NCBI GenBank assembly: GCA_964541075.1
Contig: CAZIPZ010000108.1
Location: 1-13,121 of the forward strand
Reading direction: 5' to 3'
Source of the DNA: CAZIPZ01 sp964541075
GTDB lineage: Bacteria > Acidobacteriota > Terriglobia > 20CM-2-55-15
Length of the DNA stretch: 13,121 bases
Shown: one piece after another, positions 1 to 7,448 of the stretch
Layout of the letters: each line of letters starts with the position of its first letter
Numbering within the stretch: position 1 is the first letter of the stretch
Notes under the pieces: model-generated
Databases searched by the model: none
What the model was told of the DNA's origin: nothing
The model's input: the letters and a program-made list of their open reading frames with translations, nothing else
Position numbers and translations under genes: made by a program

Positions 1-1271
1 ACTGATCGTTCATACTCCACTTGCGCGCTTCGAACAGAAAACATAGCCGTCACGTGCCGTGAACGTGCTTCCGCAAGCTGGGCCTGCGCCCCCAAGACAT
101 CAATCTGAGTGGAGACCTGCGCTTCAAATCGAAGACGAGAAAGGTCGAATTCCTCCTGAGATAGCCTCAACACCTCTTCAGCTGCTCGCAGTTGCTCGTT
201 GGCGGCGTTCAGGTTATCCAATGCGCTACGAACCTCCAACTCAATCTGGTCACGGACATCCTGAACGCGGATTTGAGCCTGGTTGAACTGGCTTCGGGCA
301 AGCTGGTGATGAGCCCTTCTGCGACCGCCGTCAAAGAAAGGAATATTCATTTGAATGCCGAGCACTCTGGTCGGAACAAAAGAATCACGCGTTCCGCTGT
401 TTCCGTAGTCTGCAAAGACCTGCAGGTTGGGAAGGAATTCTGAACTTGCGGCGCTATGCGAAAACTTAGCCGCTTCAAGCTTCATTTGCTCGGATTTCAA
501 TTCAGGCCGATTGAGAAAGGCTCTTTCGAGGGCCTGGTCAATGGCCGGCATCATCATCGCAGGGGCTGCCAGCGGGTCAGTCAATTCGACTTCGCGGTTG
601 AGGCGTTCGCCGATAGCGCGCAGAAGTTGAAGGGTCGCAGTCCGCAGGTCATTCTGTGCTTGAATAAGGCGATATCGGTCCGTGGCGAGCCGGCTTCGCG
701 ACCTCGTAACGTCGAGAGCCGTGCCTGCGCCTACGTCCTGCCTATCTTGCGCCAATTTCAAAAGGCTTTCGTCCAACTGGATCTGCGCCCGCATCGATTC
801 CACCAGCGAGGCCGCCCGAAGCTGATCGAAGTACAGGCGGGCAACGGTTGCTGCAACTCGATTCCTCATCGCCATCGTGTCGAACGACGATGAATCCGCT
901 GTGCGTTTAGCGGATTGGTATCGTCGTATCAGGACGATGTCGAAAGGCTCGGAGAATTGAACTCGAGCGTCATTGTTGCTGAACGGGCCGACTACCTTCG
1001 GCATCCCGGGAAGGTCCAAACCGCGCGCTCCAAGATTGATCGTCTGGTTTGTATGAACCAGCGCTCCACTCACGTTAGGCAAGAGTAGGGACCGCTGCTC
1101 GCTCGCCCGCGTCCGGCTTTGAACCTCCTGTTCCTGTGAAATTCTCACGTTTGGATTGTTTTCGAATGCGGCCTGGATAGCGCTTTTAAGGCTTAATCGC
1201 ATAGGTTGGGCGTGCACCGGTGCAGCTACAATCATCAGCAAGAAAACTGGAAGCAGTGTGTAACGCGGCAT
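1..1271 (-). CDS. TolC-family outer-membrane efflux protein (3' end outside window)
   Basis: The minus strand stays open from an ATG at 1271 to the window edge, giving 423 codons with no stop. The N-terminus is a signal peptide: MPRY, a hydrophobic run, then VHA before Gln22. The mature part starts with the usual TolC-family opening (LSLKSAIQAAFENNPNVRIS). Two long helical repeats follow, rich in Ala, Gln, Leu, Arg and Glu, each with a typical short strand (FSEPFDIVLIRR near residue 106; LGIQMNIPFFDGGRRR in the second half). This is the outer-membrane efflux protein (OEP) fold, which trimerises into a barrel and periplasmic tunnel for RND, ABC or MFS pumps or type I secretion. The family is usually 420-500 residues, so little of the C-terminus is missing. 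AGGTGA lies just upstream of the ATG. No pump or adaptor gene is visible, so the substrate is unknown; the partner may lie to the left. Confidence 0.93.
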   Translation of the reverse strand, partial: MPRYTLLPVFLLMIVAAPVHAQPMRLSLKSAIQAAFENNPNVRISQEQEVQSRTRASEQRSLLLPNVSGALVHTNQTINLGARGLDLPGMPKVVGPFSNNDARVQFSEPFDIVLIRRYQSAKRTADSSSFDTMAMRNRVAATVARLYFDQLRAASLVESMRAQIQLDESLLKLAQDRQDVGAGTALDVTRSRSRLATDRYRLIQAQNDLRTATLQLLRAIGERLNREVELTDPLAAPAMMMPAIDQALERAFLNRPELKSEQMKLEAAKFSHSAASSEFLPNLQVFADYGNSGTRDSFVPTRVLGIQMNIPFFDGGRRRAHHQLARSQFNQAQIRVQDVRDQIELEVRSALDNLNAANEQLRAAEEVLRLSQEEFDLSRLRFEAQVSTQIDVLGAQAQLAEARSRHVTAMFSVRSAQVEYERS

Positions 1272-1584
1272 GGCTCACCTCGTGACGTATTATATTCAAC
1301 CCGTGGCAATGGCTCCCGCCACCCCCACGCTCGCGCAAAGATCGATTTCTTAACCGTTTAGGCCTCTATTTTTTGCGAAAAATTGCATTTTGGGCTTTTC
1401 TTATCAACAAAGATAGGGCACCATGTCGCTTCCTGCTCTTTGCTCTGCAGGTAGGTAGGTTTGGCCATTTCTCAATTTCAGCGATGGTCCGATCCAGCGG
1501 TTCGCTTGGCGGTCAAACCAGCCCACATGCCATGACGAAGTCTGGAAGGTTTTACTTCATCAAACCGAATTAGGAGAACGGAAA
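1272..1584. other. Divergent intergenic region (313 bp)
   Basis: This gap separates the minus-strand TolC-family gene from the plus-strand exported protein and must hold promoters for both. On the minus strand a TATAAT lies at 1294-1289, but I see no convincing -35 at normal spacing. On the plus strand an AGGAG ribosome site sits at 1572-1576. An open frame at 1373-1573 uses a TTG start, runs into that ribosome site and has no recognisable protein character, so I do not call it a gene. I see no RNA gene or repeat apart from a short AGGT tandem near 1451. Confidence 0.6.
1289..1294 (-). promoter_or_regulatory. Possible -10 box for the TolC-family gene
   Basis: TATAAT reads on the minus strand 18 bases upstream of the start codon at 1271. 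The -35 position (about 1312-1317) reads GGGAGC, unlike a sigma-70 -35 box. The -10 match is exact but isolated, so this is tentative. Confidence 0.3.
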
Positions 1585-2007
1585 ATGAATCGACGGAGTA
1601 TGTTCAAGCAGTGGGCCACGTTGGGGCTGGTGGTTCCAGCTATCCTCGTCCTTGTCTCAAGTGCTCTGCTGGCGCAGATTATTCCACCTGCTATCAAAGG
1701 CACAGACGTAACCATCAAGGGCGAAGTGGTCGATATGTATTGCTACATGAACCGTGAACTGCACGGCGTAGGTCACAAAACTTGTTCGACCAAGTGCGTG
1801 AGCCAGGGAAATCCGATCGGCTTTGTCGACACGGCGACAAACGAAGTCTATACCCTGATTGGCATTCCGGATTATCAGGCCAGTCACGAAATGCGTGACA
1901 ATTTCGTAAAACAAATGAACTACATGATTACGGTAACCGGCACCGTCGTGAAAAAAGGCAACTCTCAGATATTGTACGTCAAGTCTTTCGAAGGACAGGC
2001 GCTGTAG
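1585..2007 (+). CDS. Small exported protein with Cys/His cluster, function unknown
   Basis: This is a 140-residue protein with a well-placed AGGAG eight bases before the ATG. Residues 1-30 form a signal peptide: basic start, hydrophobic core at about 12-29, and LLA before Gln31. The mature domain begins with a beta-rich stretch (VTIKGEVVDMYCYM) and carries a conserved-looking cluster: Cys53, His60, His64, Cys67, Cys71, followed by GNPIGF. The remainder (EVYTLIG, then YMITVTGTVVKKG) has the alternating pattern of a small beta barrel. I recall similar small exported proteins with a CY...HxxC...C core in Acidobacteria and related soil bacteria, but know of no assigned function. There is no CxxCH heme motif. 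A metal-binding or redox role in the periplasm is inference. The gene looks monocistronic, with a hairpin right after it. Confidence 0.8.
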   Translation: MNRRSMFKQWATLGLVVPAILVLVSSALLAQIIPPAIKGTDVTIKGEVVDMYCYMNRELHGVGHKTCSTKCVSQGNPIGFVDTATNEVYTLIGIPDYQASHEMRDNFVKQMNYMITVTGTVVKKGNSQILYVKSFEGQAL

Positions 2008-2023
2008 TCGAACCGTCATAACG

Positions 2024-2046
2024 AGGGCGATCTTCGCGATCGCCCT
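2024..2046 (+). terminator. Hairpin terminator after the exported Cys/His protein
   Basis: A perfect nine-base-pair stem (AGGGCGATC / GATCGCCCT) encloses a five-base loop, starting 17 bases after the stop codon. No clear U-tract follows, so it could be a Rho-independent terminator with a weak tail or a 3'-end stabilising hairpin. Confidence 0.55.
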
Positions 2047-2091
2047 GTCCACCTCTCAAGTATCCACTCAACAGTGTTCCCCGCCCCATGC

Positions 2092-2114
2092 TGATATAAA
2101 TAATGTGCTAAAAT
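2092..2114 (+). promoter_or_regulatory. AT-rich extended -10 elements just upstream of the bacilliredoxin start
   Basis: Two extended -10 motifs lie in tandem: TGATATAAA at 2092-2100 and TGCTAAAAT at 2106-2114. The second ends only six bases before the ATG at 2121. Use of either would give a leader of at most about a dozen bases. No good -35 box is seen, which is usual for extended -10 promoters. This is inference from sequence only. Confidence 0.4.
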
Positions 2115-2120
2115 TGTGCT

Positions 2121-2552
2121 ATGCCTTACCCAGAAATGCTGATCAAGCCAATGCGTGAAGATTTGACCCGCCTCGGCGTACAAGAAACGCGAACCCCCGA
2201 GGAACTCGAAGAGGTCGTGCGTTCAACCAAGGGAACCGTAATGGTCATTGTGAATTCCGTGTGTGGATGTGCTGCAGGAAAAGCTCGTCCTGGAATTGCT
2301 CTTGCACTGAAACATGCGGTGACACCTGATCGTGTTGTCACCGTCTTTGCGGGAGCGGACATATCCGCAACCGACCGCGCACGAAGTTATTTTTCGGGGT
2401 ACCCCCCTTCATCTCCATCGGTCGGCCTGCTGCAGGACGGCAGAATTGTGTATATGCTGCAGCGACACGAAATTGAAGGACGCGAGGCTCCCGAAATCGC
2501 CAGCCTCCTCACGGCGGCTTTCGACCGTTTTTGTGCCGCAACCACCAAGTAA
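2121..2552 (+). CDS. BrxA/BrxB-family bacilliredoxin
   Basis: The protein has 143 residues, the normal size for the BrxA/BrxB (YphP/YqiW) family. It is thioredoxin-like, with the family's CGC active site at Cys48-Gly49-Cys50 in VNSVCGCAAGKARPG. Other family features are the N-terminal TPEELEEVV helix, the VFAGAD strand, the SGYPPSSPSV loop and the HEIEGREAPEIASLL C-terminus. In Bacillus these proteins remove bacillithiol from mixed disulfides on cytosolic proteins, the attacking Cys being the first of the CGC. Homologues occur in Acidobacteria and Deinococcus, which also make bacillithiol. The start at 2121 fits the family N-terminus although no Shine-Dalgarno sequence precedes it. Its neighbours downstream are ergothioneine genes, so two thiol systems lie side by side. 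Confidence 0.9.
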   Translation: MPYPEMLIKPMREDLTRLGVQETRTPEELEEVVRSTKGTVMVIVNSVCGCAAGKARPGIALALKHAVTPDRVVTVFAGADISATDRARSYFSGYPPSSPSVGLLQDGRIVYMLQRHEIEGREAPEIASLLTAAFDRFCAATTK

Positions 2553-2683
2553 CAACGGGTCACCATTGGCGCCTTTGTACCATTCCTAGCCTGAGGGTTC
2601 GATCGAAAACCCCGAAATATCGTCGCGACCACAATGCCTGCGAGTGGCATCGATTGTGCTCTATGCCTAAAGGGTTGGAGTGA

Positions 2684-3949
2684 ATGAAAGTCCTCACATT
2701 AGGCAATTTTCGGCATACGGTCACCGTTATACGTTCGCTCGCTCGCGCCGGCCACGAAATCATCGTCGGCCGTGACAGCGGACGCACGTTCACACAATTT
2801 TCGCGTTATACGAAGGAGGTTTGGGACCATCCTCAGCCCGAGCATGAACCCGAATTCATTTCATCGCTTGTGACTTTTCTTAGAAGTCGCCCTGACATCG
2901 GATTTGTTTTCCCGATCGGGGAAACCTTTCTAGAGTGCATTTCGAGGAACATGGATTTGTTCCCGCCTCAAGCCAGGATCGTGATGCCCAATCCTTCGAC
3001 ACTTCAGGCATGCCTGGACAAAAACCGCATGTACGGAATTATTGAAGATCTTGGAATCCCTTTGCCCGCGTCCGCCCGCGCCGGCAATCCTTCGGAACTG
3101 TTCGCGGCCGCAGAGCGCGTAGGGTTTCCATGCATCGTGAAGCCAAATCGATCATTTGATTTCTTCTTCAATCAGAAGGCCATCATCTGCCGCACACCGG
3201 AAGAGCTAAAAACCCACTTTTGGGCGTGGCCGGGTGCGAATGATTCGGTAATCGTTCAGAAGTACATTGAAAGTTATCGGCCAAATTGCCACTTCGCGGC
3301 CGTCAACGGAAATCTGCTGTCCTACTTTGAACATAACGTTGTCAGGACGGACCGACCTGATGAAACGGGTTTCGAAGTCGACGGGGTATCGGTTCCACCG
3401 ACATTCCAGCTCCGAAACTATTGCGATAGACTAATCCGCCGCCTTAATTACTCCGGCGTTGGATGCGTCCAATTTCTCGCGGACTCGAAAACCGGCGAGT
3501 TTTACTTCCTCGAAATCAATCCCCGGCTCGATGCCACCTGCGCTCTCCCGTACTATAGCGGTTTCGATTTCCCCAAAATGGCGGTCGAGATCGCCAATCC
3601 TGAACGAAGGCCAGCATCGCTGCCGTCATCTGAAACATATGAACCTGGACAACGAGGTTACTGGATGCTTGGAGATATTCAGGGATTTCTCCATGGAATA
3701 GAAGAGGGAACGGTTGGGCCTCGAAGAGCCGTTCAGTGGATTGGAAACGCAATCGCCGGACTGTGGGCCGCCGATCTTCATCTCACATTCGCCTGGAATG
3801 ATCCGTTGCCATCGGCTTTCCTCTATTTGAAACTCGGAAAATCCGTGTTCCAAAAGGCGAGGAAACGTCTATTCGATCCTTCACAACAGCGTAAGCGGCG
3901 AAGAGGCAAGATTAATGGCGCTGCTGAAGACTCCTCGAAAGCGGCCTGA
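2684..3949 (+). CDS. ATP-grasp ligase of unknown substrate
   Basis: This 421-residue protein has the three-part ATP-grasp layout. Residues 1-105 form a Rossmann-like pre-ATP-grasp domain (MKVLTLGNFRHTVTVIRSLA). The central ATP-binding part follows (DKNRMYGIIEDLGIPLPAS with Lys113; GFPCIVKPN with Lys153; VIVQKYI). The metal-binding end is GEFYFLEINPRLDAT, with Glu277, Asn279 and Arg281. This resembles the carbamoyl-phosphate-synthase/biotin-carboxylase-like branch that ligates a carboxylate to an amine through an acyl phosphate. The last 100 residues are less conserved in look and end in a basic tail (KRRRGK). GGAG precedes the ATG. It lies 118 bases upstream of egtB on the same strand, so co-transcription is plausible but not shown. 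The substrate cannot be read from sequence; it is not EgtA, which belongs to the unrelated glutamate-cysteine ligase fold. Confidence 0.85.
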   Translation: MKVLTLGNFRHTVTVIRSLARAGHEIIVGRDSGRTFTQFSRYTKEVWDHPQPEHEPEFISSLVTFLRSRPDIGFVFPIGETFLECISRNMDLFPPQARIVMPNPSTLQACLDKNRMYGIIEDLGIPLPASARAGNPSELFAAAERVGFPCIVKPNRSFDFFFNQKAIICRTPEELKTHFWAWPGANDSVIVQKYIESYRPNCHFAAVNGNLLSYFEHNVVRTDRPDETGFEVDGVSVPPTFQLRNYCDRLIRRLNYSGVGCVQFLADSKTGEFYFLEINPRLDATCALPYYSGFDFPKMAVEIANPERRPASLPSSETYEPGQRGYWMLGDIQGFLHGIEEGTVGPRRAVQWIGNAIAGLWAADLHLTFAWNDPLPSAFLYLKLGKSVFQKARKRLFDPSQQRKRRRGKINGAAEDSSKAA

Positions 3950-4067
3950 CCGCCAAGTCGGGGGGGTTGATCTCTGAAGAAACGCATACCCCGCACCTGA
4001 GCCGAAACAAACACGTCCCAAAAGGTATTACAAAGGATCCGACAACAAAGTTGGTGGTTAGAACTAC

Positions 4068-5414
4068 TTGGGATGGGAAAATACGCTCGTGGTAGGTTCT
4101 CCCGAACAACTTCGAAATTCTTTTAAGGGGCGGTTGTCCAACGCCAGAACACGTTCTGATGAAATCTTCAGAATAGTGTCGCCGTCCGCCTTTTACGAAC
4201 GGCCGATTCCGGAACGCCATCGCCTGGTGTTCTATCTCGGCCATCTCGAAGCCTTCGACTGGAACATGATCTGTCGCGCGGCTTTTGGAAAGCGATCGTT
4301 CGACGCACAGCTTGATCGACTGTTTGAATTTGGCATCGATCCGGTGAACGGGCGGGTTCCTCAGGACGCACCCAGCGATTGGCCTACGCTAGACGAGGTT
4401 CGGATTTATAATTCCCGGATTCGTCAAAGGGTTGATGAGTGCCTAGACCGTGCAGCGTTTTCAAAGTCCTCTGAGTCGTATGTGGAAAACGGTTTGATAT
4501 TCCACGTAGCTCTGGAACATCGCCTCATGCACTGTGAGACTCTTGCATACATGCTGCATTGGCTGCCCTTCCATGCAAAGATTCGGGGTGCGGTGGATCA
4601 AACGGATGCAAAGTCTCCTCGCCCGCGCATCATCGACATTCCCTCCGGGTGTGCGATTCTCGGGCAGGACGCAAATGATCCGAATTCATTTGGCTGGGAC
4701 AACGAATTCCGGTTGCTGCGGATCGATGTCCCCGAGTTTTCAATCGATGCATATAGCGTAACCAACGAAAGCTACATGGAATTTATTCGCGCCGGAGGTT
4801 ACCACGAACGCTCTTTCTGGGATGACGACGCGTGGGAATGGATTCAAAGCAAGGAGGTGAGACATCCAAAATTCTGGATCGAGCGCAACGGAAGATGGTT
4901 CATTCGCACCATGTTCTCGGAGCTTCCTCTGCCGTCATCATGGCCAGTGTACGTGAGCCATGCGGAGGCCAGCGCTTACGCGCGCTGGGTCGGCAAGTCG
5001 CTTCCGACAGAGGGTCAGTACCATCGCGCGACTTTTGGAGCGCCAGATGGAATCGACAGACCTTATCCATGGGGAGAAGAACCTCCGGACCAAGGGCGCG
5101 GAAATTTCGATTTTGTTTCATGGGAACCTCGGCCAGTAGGGTCGTTCCCGAAAGGTCAGAGCGCCTTCGGCGTGTTTGATTTGATTGGAAACGGCTGGGA
5201 GTGGACATCTTCGCAGTTCAAACCCTTCCCCGGCTTCGAGCCCTTCCCTTTTTACCGTGGTTACTCCGCCGACTTTTTCGATGGTAGACATTTTGTGATG
5301 AAAGGGGCGTCGGCAAGAACTTCCGCTTCATTGGTGCGGCGTTCCTTCCGGAACTGGTTTCAACCACACTATCCCAATGTCTACGCAAAATTCCGATGCG
5401 TGGAGAACCAATGA
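4068..5414 (+). CDS. egtB: Ergothioneine synthase EgtB (iron-dependent sulfoxide synthase)
   Basis: EgtB joins N-trimethyl-histidine (hercynine) to a thiol using O2 and a non-haem iron, giving a sulfoxide. The 448-residue protein has both expected domains. The DinB-like N-terminal half carries the three iron ligands: His59 in YLGHLEAFDW, and His151 and His155 in ALEHRLMHCETLAYML, the HxxxH spacing of the family. The C-terminal half is an FGE-sulfatase/SUMF1-type domain (IPSGCAILGQ; FGWDNEF; GNGWEWT; EGQYHRATFG; SFRNWFQPHYPN...KFRC). The frame opens after a TAG at 4059, so the start is TTG at 4068 or GTG at 4089, both with weak ribosome sites. The EgtB of the acidobacterium Chloracidobacterium thermophilum uses cysteine directly instead of gamma-glutamylcysteine, which would fit the absence of egtA and egtC here. 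A related sulfoxide synthase with another substrate remains possible. Confidence 0.88.
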   Translation: MGWENTLVVGSPEQLRNSFKGRLSNARTRSDEIFRIVSPSAFYERPIPERHRLVFYLGHLEAFDWNMICRAAFGKRSFDAQLDRLFEFGIDPVNGRVPQDAPSDWPTLDEVRIYNSRIRQRVDECLDRAAFSKSSESYVENGLIFHVALEHRLMHCETLAYMLHWLPFHAKIRGAVDQTDAKSPRPRIIDIPSGCAILGQDANDPNSFGWDNEFRLLRIDVPEFSIDAYSVTNESYMEFIRAGGYHERSFWDDDAWEWIQSKEVRHPKFWIERNGRWFIRTMFSELPLPSSWPVYVSHAEASAYARWVGKSLPTEGQYHRATFGAPDGIDRPYPWGEEPPDQGRGNFDFVSWEPRPVGSFPKGQSAFGVFDLIGNGWEWTSSQFKPFPGFEPFPFYRGYSADFFDGRHFVMKGASARTSASLVRRSFRNWFQPHYPNVYAKFRCVENQ

Positions 5415-6385
5415 AGATTTCAATCACACAGGTTCGGGAAGAGCTCTACTTTTGTGGAGAATTCGCTGAGGATGTGTGCGCTGGGTTGAGCCGGACCGGA
5501 CAAAAGGAACTCCATTCGAAGTACCTTTACGATGATCTTGGAACCGCACTTTTTGAGGCTATAACCCTGCTTCCCGAATATGGCTTAACGCGCGCGGGAC
5601 TGAGGCTTCTGGACCGTCACGCCGAAGAACTTGTCCGCCGCTGCGGCAGATTGTCCGTGATTGCGGAGCTGGGCAGCGGATCGGGAGAGAAAGCGCGGCG
5701 CATTCTTCGCCACGTCGACGTGAAACGCCTGACTTATTGCCCTATTGACATCTCTTCCGCGGCGTTAGCGAGCAGTAAACGGACTGTCAGTGATTTTTCA
5801 GATCTGCGAGTCACGCCGATTCGGGCTTCCTACCTTGCTGGCCTCCGAGCCGCATCGCGCTTTCGCACTCGGGGTTCAAAGATGCTGGTGTTGTTTCTGG
5901 GAAGCTCCATCGGCAATTTCACTCCGGACGCCGCCGAAGACTTCCTGCGTGAGGTGCGCAACAACATGCTTCCGGGGGATGTCTTCGTTCTAAGCACCGA
6001 TCTTGTGAAGGCCGAGGACCGGATGCTCGCGGCATACGACGACGCGATTGGCGTAACAGCCGCCTTCAACCTGAACCTGCTGGCGCGCATCAATCGTGAA
6101 CTCAATGCGAATTTCGACTTGAAAATGTTCCGGCATCTGGCCCGATATGATTCCAAAGAACATCGCATCGAGATGCATCTTCAATCGCTGGGCGATCAAA
6201 TTGTGACCATCAGCCCCGGCTATAGCGTGCGCTTAAAGAACGACGAGACCATATGGACGGAAAGCAGTTACAAGTTCCTTTCCGACCAGGTTGTACTCAT
6301 GGCTGAACGGGCGGGGTTCCACTGCGATGCGCAGTGGATCGATGAAGAATGGCCCTTTGCCGAGAATGTGCTCAGGGCTCGGTGA
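5411..6385 (+). CDS. egtD: L-histidine N-alpha-methyltransferase EgtD
   Basis: EgtD methylates the histidine amino group three times with S-adenosylmethionine to make hercynine, the substrate of EgtB. The protein has 324 residues, close to the 321 of the mycobacterial enzyme. Family marks in order are KYLYDDLGTALFEAITLLPEY (about residues 37-57), the SAM loop IAELGSGSGEKA, YCPIDIS, FLGSSIGNF with Asn169 as the likely substrate-amine contact, STDLVK, AYDDAIGVTAAFNLN...INRELNANFD, and WTESSYKF with Glu284 and Ser286 matching the imidazole-binding pair. I chose ATG 5411 over the in-frame ATG at 5396 because it overlaps the egtB stop as ATGA and has GGAG five bases upstream; translational coupling is likely. 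The 3' end overlaps the convergent GtrA gene by 14 bases. Confidence 0.94.
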   Translation: MKISITQVREELYFCGEFAEDVCAGLSRTGQKELHSKYLYDDLGTALFEAITLLPEYGLTRAGLRLLDRHAEELVRRCGRLSVIAELGSGSGEKARRILRHVDVKRLTYCPIDISSAALASSKRTVSDFSDLRVTPIRASYLAGLRAASRFRTRGSKMLVLFLGSSIGNFTPDAAEDFLREVRNNMLPGDVFVLSTDLVKAEDRMLAAYDDAIGVTAAFNLNLLARINRELNANFDLKMFRHLARYDSKEHRIEMHLQSLGDQIVTISPGYSVRLKNDETIWTESSYKFLSDQVVLMAERAGFHCDAQWIDEEWPFAENVLRAR

Positions 6386-6764
6386 AGACGAATTGATCAC
6401 TAATGAAAAAATTCACCACAGAACAGGATGCGATGGCGATCATGTTGGCAGGCAGGTAGTGAAGATGCAGTTTATCCACGAGAACCCACATCAGCGCGAG
6501 ATTGCCTAACAGGGACACCGCACCGTTTCCGATGTGAAAACGCAGTAGCCTTCTGATCGCCTCCCGAGTTCTGGAACGCTTTCTGTCAGACCACGTCCAA
6601 CGTTCATGCCAGACAAAGTTGTGCAGCACGGCCAATTCGACGGCGACGCCGGTCGCGACGATGTAGTCCACGCCGAAACCGCTCTTCAATATCGCCAGGC
6701 CAAGCAACTGCACCCCGATCCCAACAATGCCCACTGTATTGAACTTGAGCCAATGCGTAAGCAT
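6372..6764 (-). CDS. GtrA-family membrane protein
   Basis: The 130-residue protein is almost entirely membrane, with four predicted helices (about residues 6-28, 33-52, 75-97 and 103-124). The GtrA signature is clear: KFNTVGIVGIGVQ near the start, then LHNFVWHERWTW between helices two and three, and NFFISDQFVF at the end. GtrA-like proteins are thought to help move undecaprenyl-phosphate-linked sugars, or other polyprenyl-linked sugars, across the inner membrane. The ATG at 6764 was chosen over an open upstream extension to 6848 because the extension overlaps the preceding gene and lacks family character. It starts five bases after the stop of the CDP-alcohol phosphatidyltransferase, so the two are surely co-transcribed. 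No glycosyltransferase partner is present in the window. Confidence 0.88.
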   Translation of the reverse strand: MLTHWLKFNTVGIVGIGVQLLGLAILKSGFGVDYIVATGVAVELAVLHNFVWHERWTWSDRKRSRTREAIRRLLRFHIGNGAVSLLGNLALMWVLVDKLHLHYLPANMIAIASCSVVNFFISDQFVFTEP

Positions 6765-6769
6765 CGTTC

Positions 6770-7444
6770 TTATCGAATCCGTTCCTCGTTGTACAGCCGG
6801 GTCGTGTTTCTTATTACGGAGAGGATGACAACGAACAACAACGCACAAATCGCTACGATCCCGCCGACATCACACAGCAAATATGGATTACCACCTATGT
6901 GAACGACAGGACGGACCAGCAGCACAAGATTTCCGACCGAAAGCAGGATGCGTAGTTCCGTGGGCCCCCACCAGCCAAAAGATAGACGAAACACACCGAT
7001 CGTGTACGTCGCCAGATAGATTTCGATCGCCATTAAGAAATAAGCGATGATTAAGGCCATCGCAACCGCGCCGGTCATGTAACCGGAAAGACCAAGCCCC
7101 CCGATGAGACAAAGCGTGCCGAATGCGTCGACAACATGATCGACATAAAAACCATACCTAGGACGTTGCTGTTCACGCACGCGCGCAAGCGTGCCATCGA
7201 GGCTGTCGCCGAACCAATTGACGGCGAGGCATACGCAAACTGCGACAAGGAAGAATGGATTGAACCTCGCCATGGCATAAAACAGCCCCGCTATGACCAT
7301 TGCGGCAAAACCGAGCACAGTTAGGTGGTCCGGATTCAACCAGGCAGGCATGCGTCTGGCGAGCCAGATAAGGGTCTTCTTCTCGACGACCGCAAGCAAA
7401 CTGTGATGCTGGCGAGGGGCGGACTTGAACGAAGGTTCTGTCAT
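6770..7444 (-). CDS. CDP-alcohol phosphatidyltransferase family membrane enzyme
   Basis: The 224-residue integral membrane protein has about six hydrophobic segments. The catalytic signature D-x2-DG-x2-AR-x(8-9)-G-x3-D-x3-D is complete: DSLDGTLAR, then GFYVDHVVD. The family transfers a phosphoalcohol from a CDP-alcohol to an acceptor alcohol, as in phosphatidylglycerol-phosphate, phosphatidylinositol or archaetidyl lipid synthesis. The VEKKTLIWLARRMPAWLNPDHLTVLGFAAM opening (split here as VEKKTLIWLARR and LNPDHLTVLG) resembles a subgroup of unassigned bacterial members, so the head group is unknown. The ATG at 7444 fits the subgroup's N-terminus but has no ribosome site: only CCCC separates it from a long hairpin. 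The gene is coupled to a GtrA-like protein downstream, suggesting lipid or lipid-linked sugar metabolism. Confidence 0.88.
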   Translation of the reverse strand: MTEPSFKSAPRQHHSLLAVVEKKTLIWLARRMPAWLNPDHLTVLGFAAMVIAGLFYAMARFNPFFLVAVCVCLAVNWFGDSLDGTLARVREQQRPRYGFYVDHVVDAFGTLCLIGGLGLSGYMTGAVAMALIIAYFLMAIEIYLATYTIGVFRLSFGWWGPTELRILLSVGNLVLLVRPVVHIGGNPYLLCDVGGIVAICALLFVVILSVIRNTTRLYNEERIR

Positions 7445-7448
7445 GGGG

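Noticed and set aside
59..893. Plus-strand open frames at 59-286, 192-443, 427-630 and 456-893
   Set aside because: They are antisense to the continuous TolC-family frame, which has clear family character; the plus-strand products have none.
1373..1573. 66-codon frame in the 1272-1584 gap
   Set aside because: TTG start, no ribosome site, no protein character, and its stop falls in the ribosome site of the next gene.
2595..2614. GGGTT/AACCC hairpin after the bacilliredoxin
   Set aside because: The stem is only five base pairs with an eight-base loop and no T-run; too weak to call a terminator.
5396..5410. Upstream ATG of egtD at 5396
   Set aside because: The ATG at 5411 has GGAG at good distance and the common ATGA overlap with the egtB stop.
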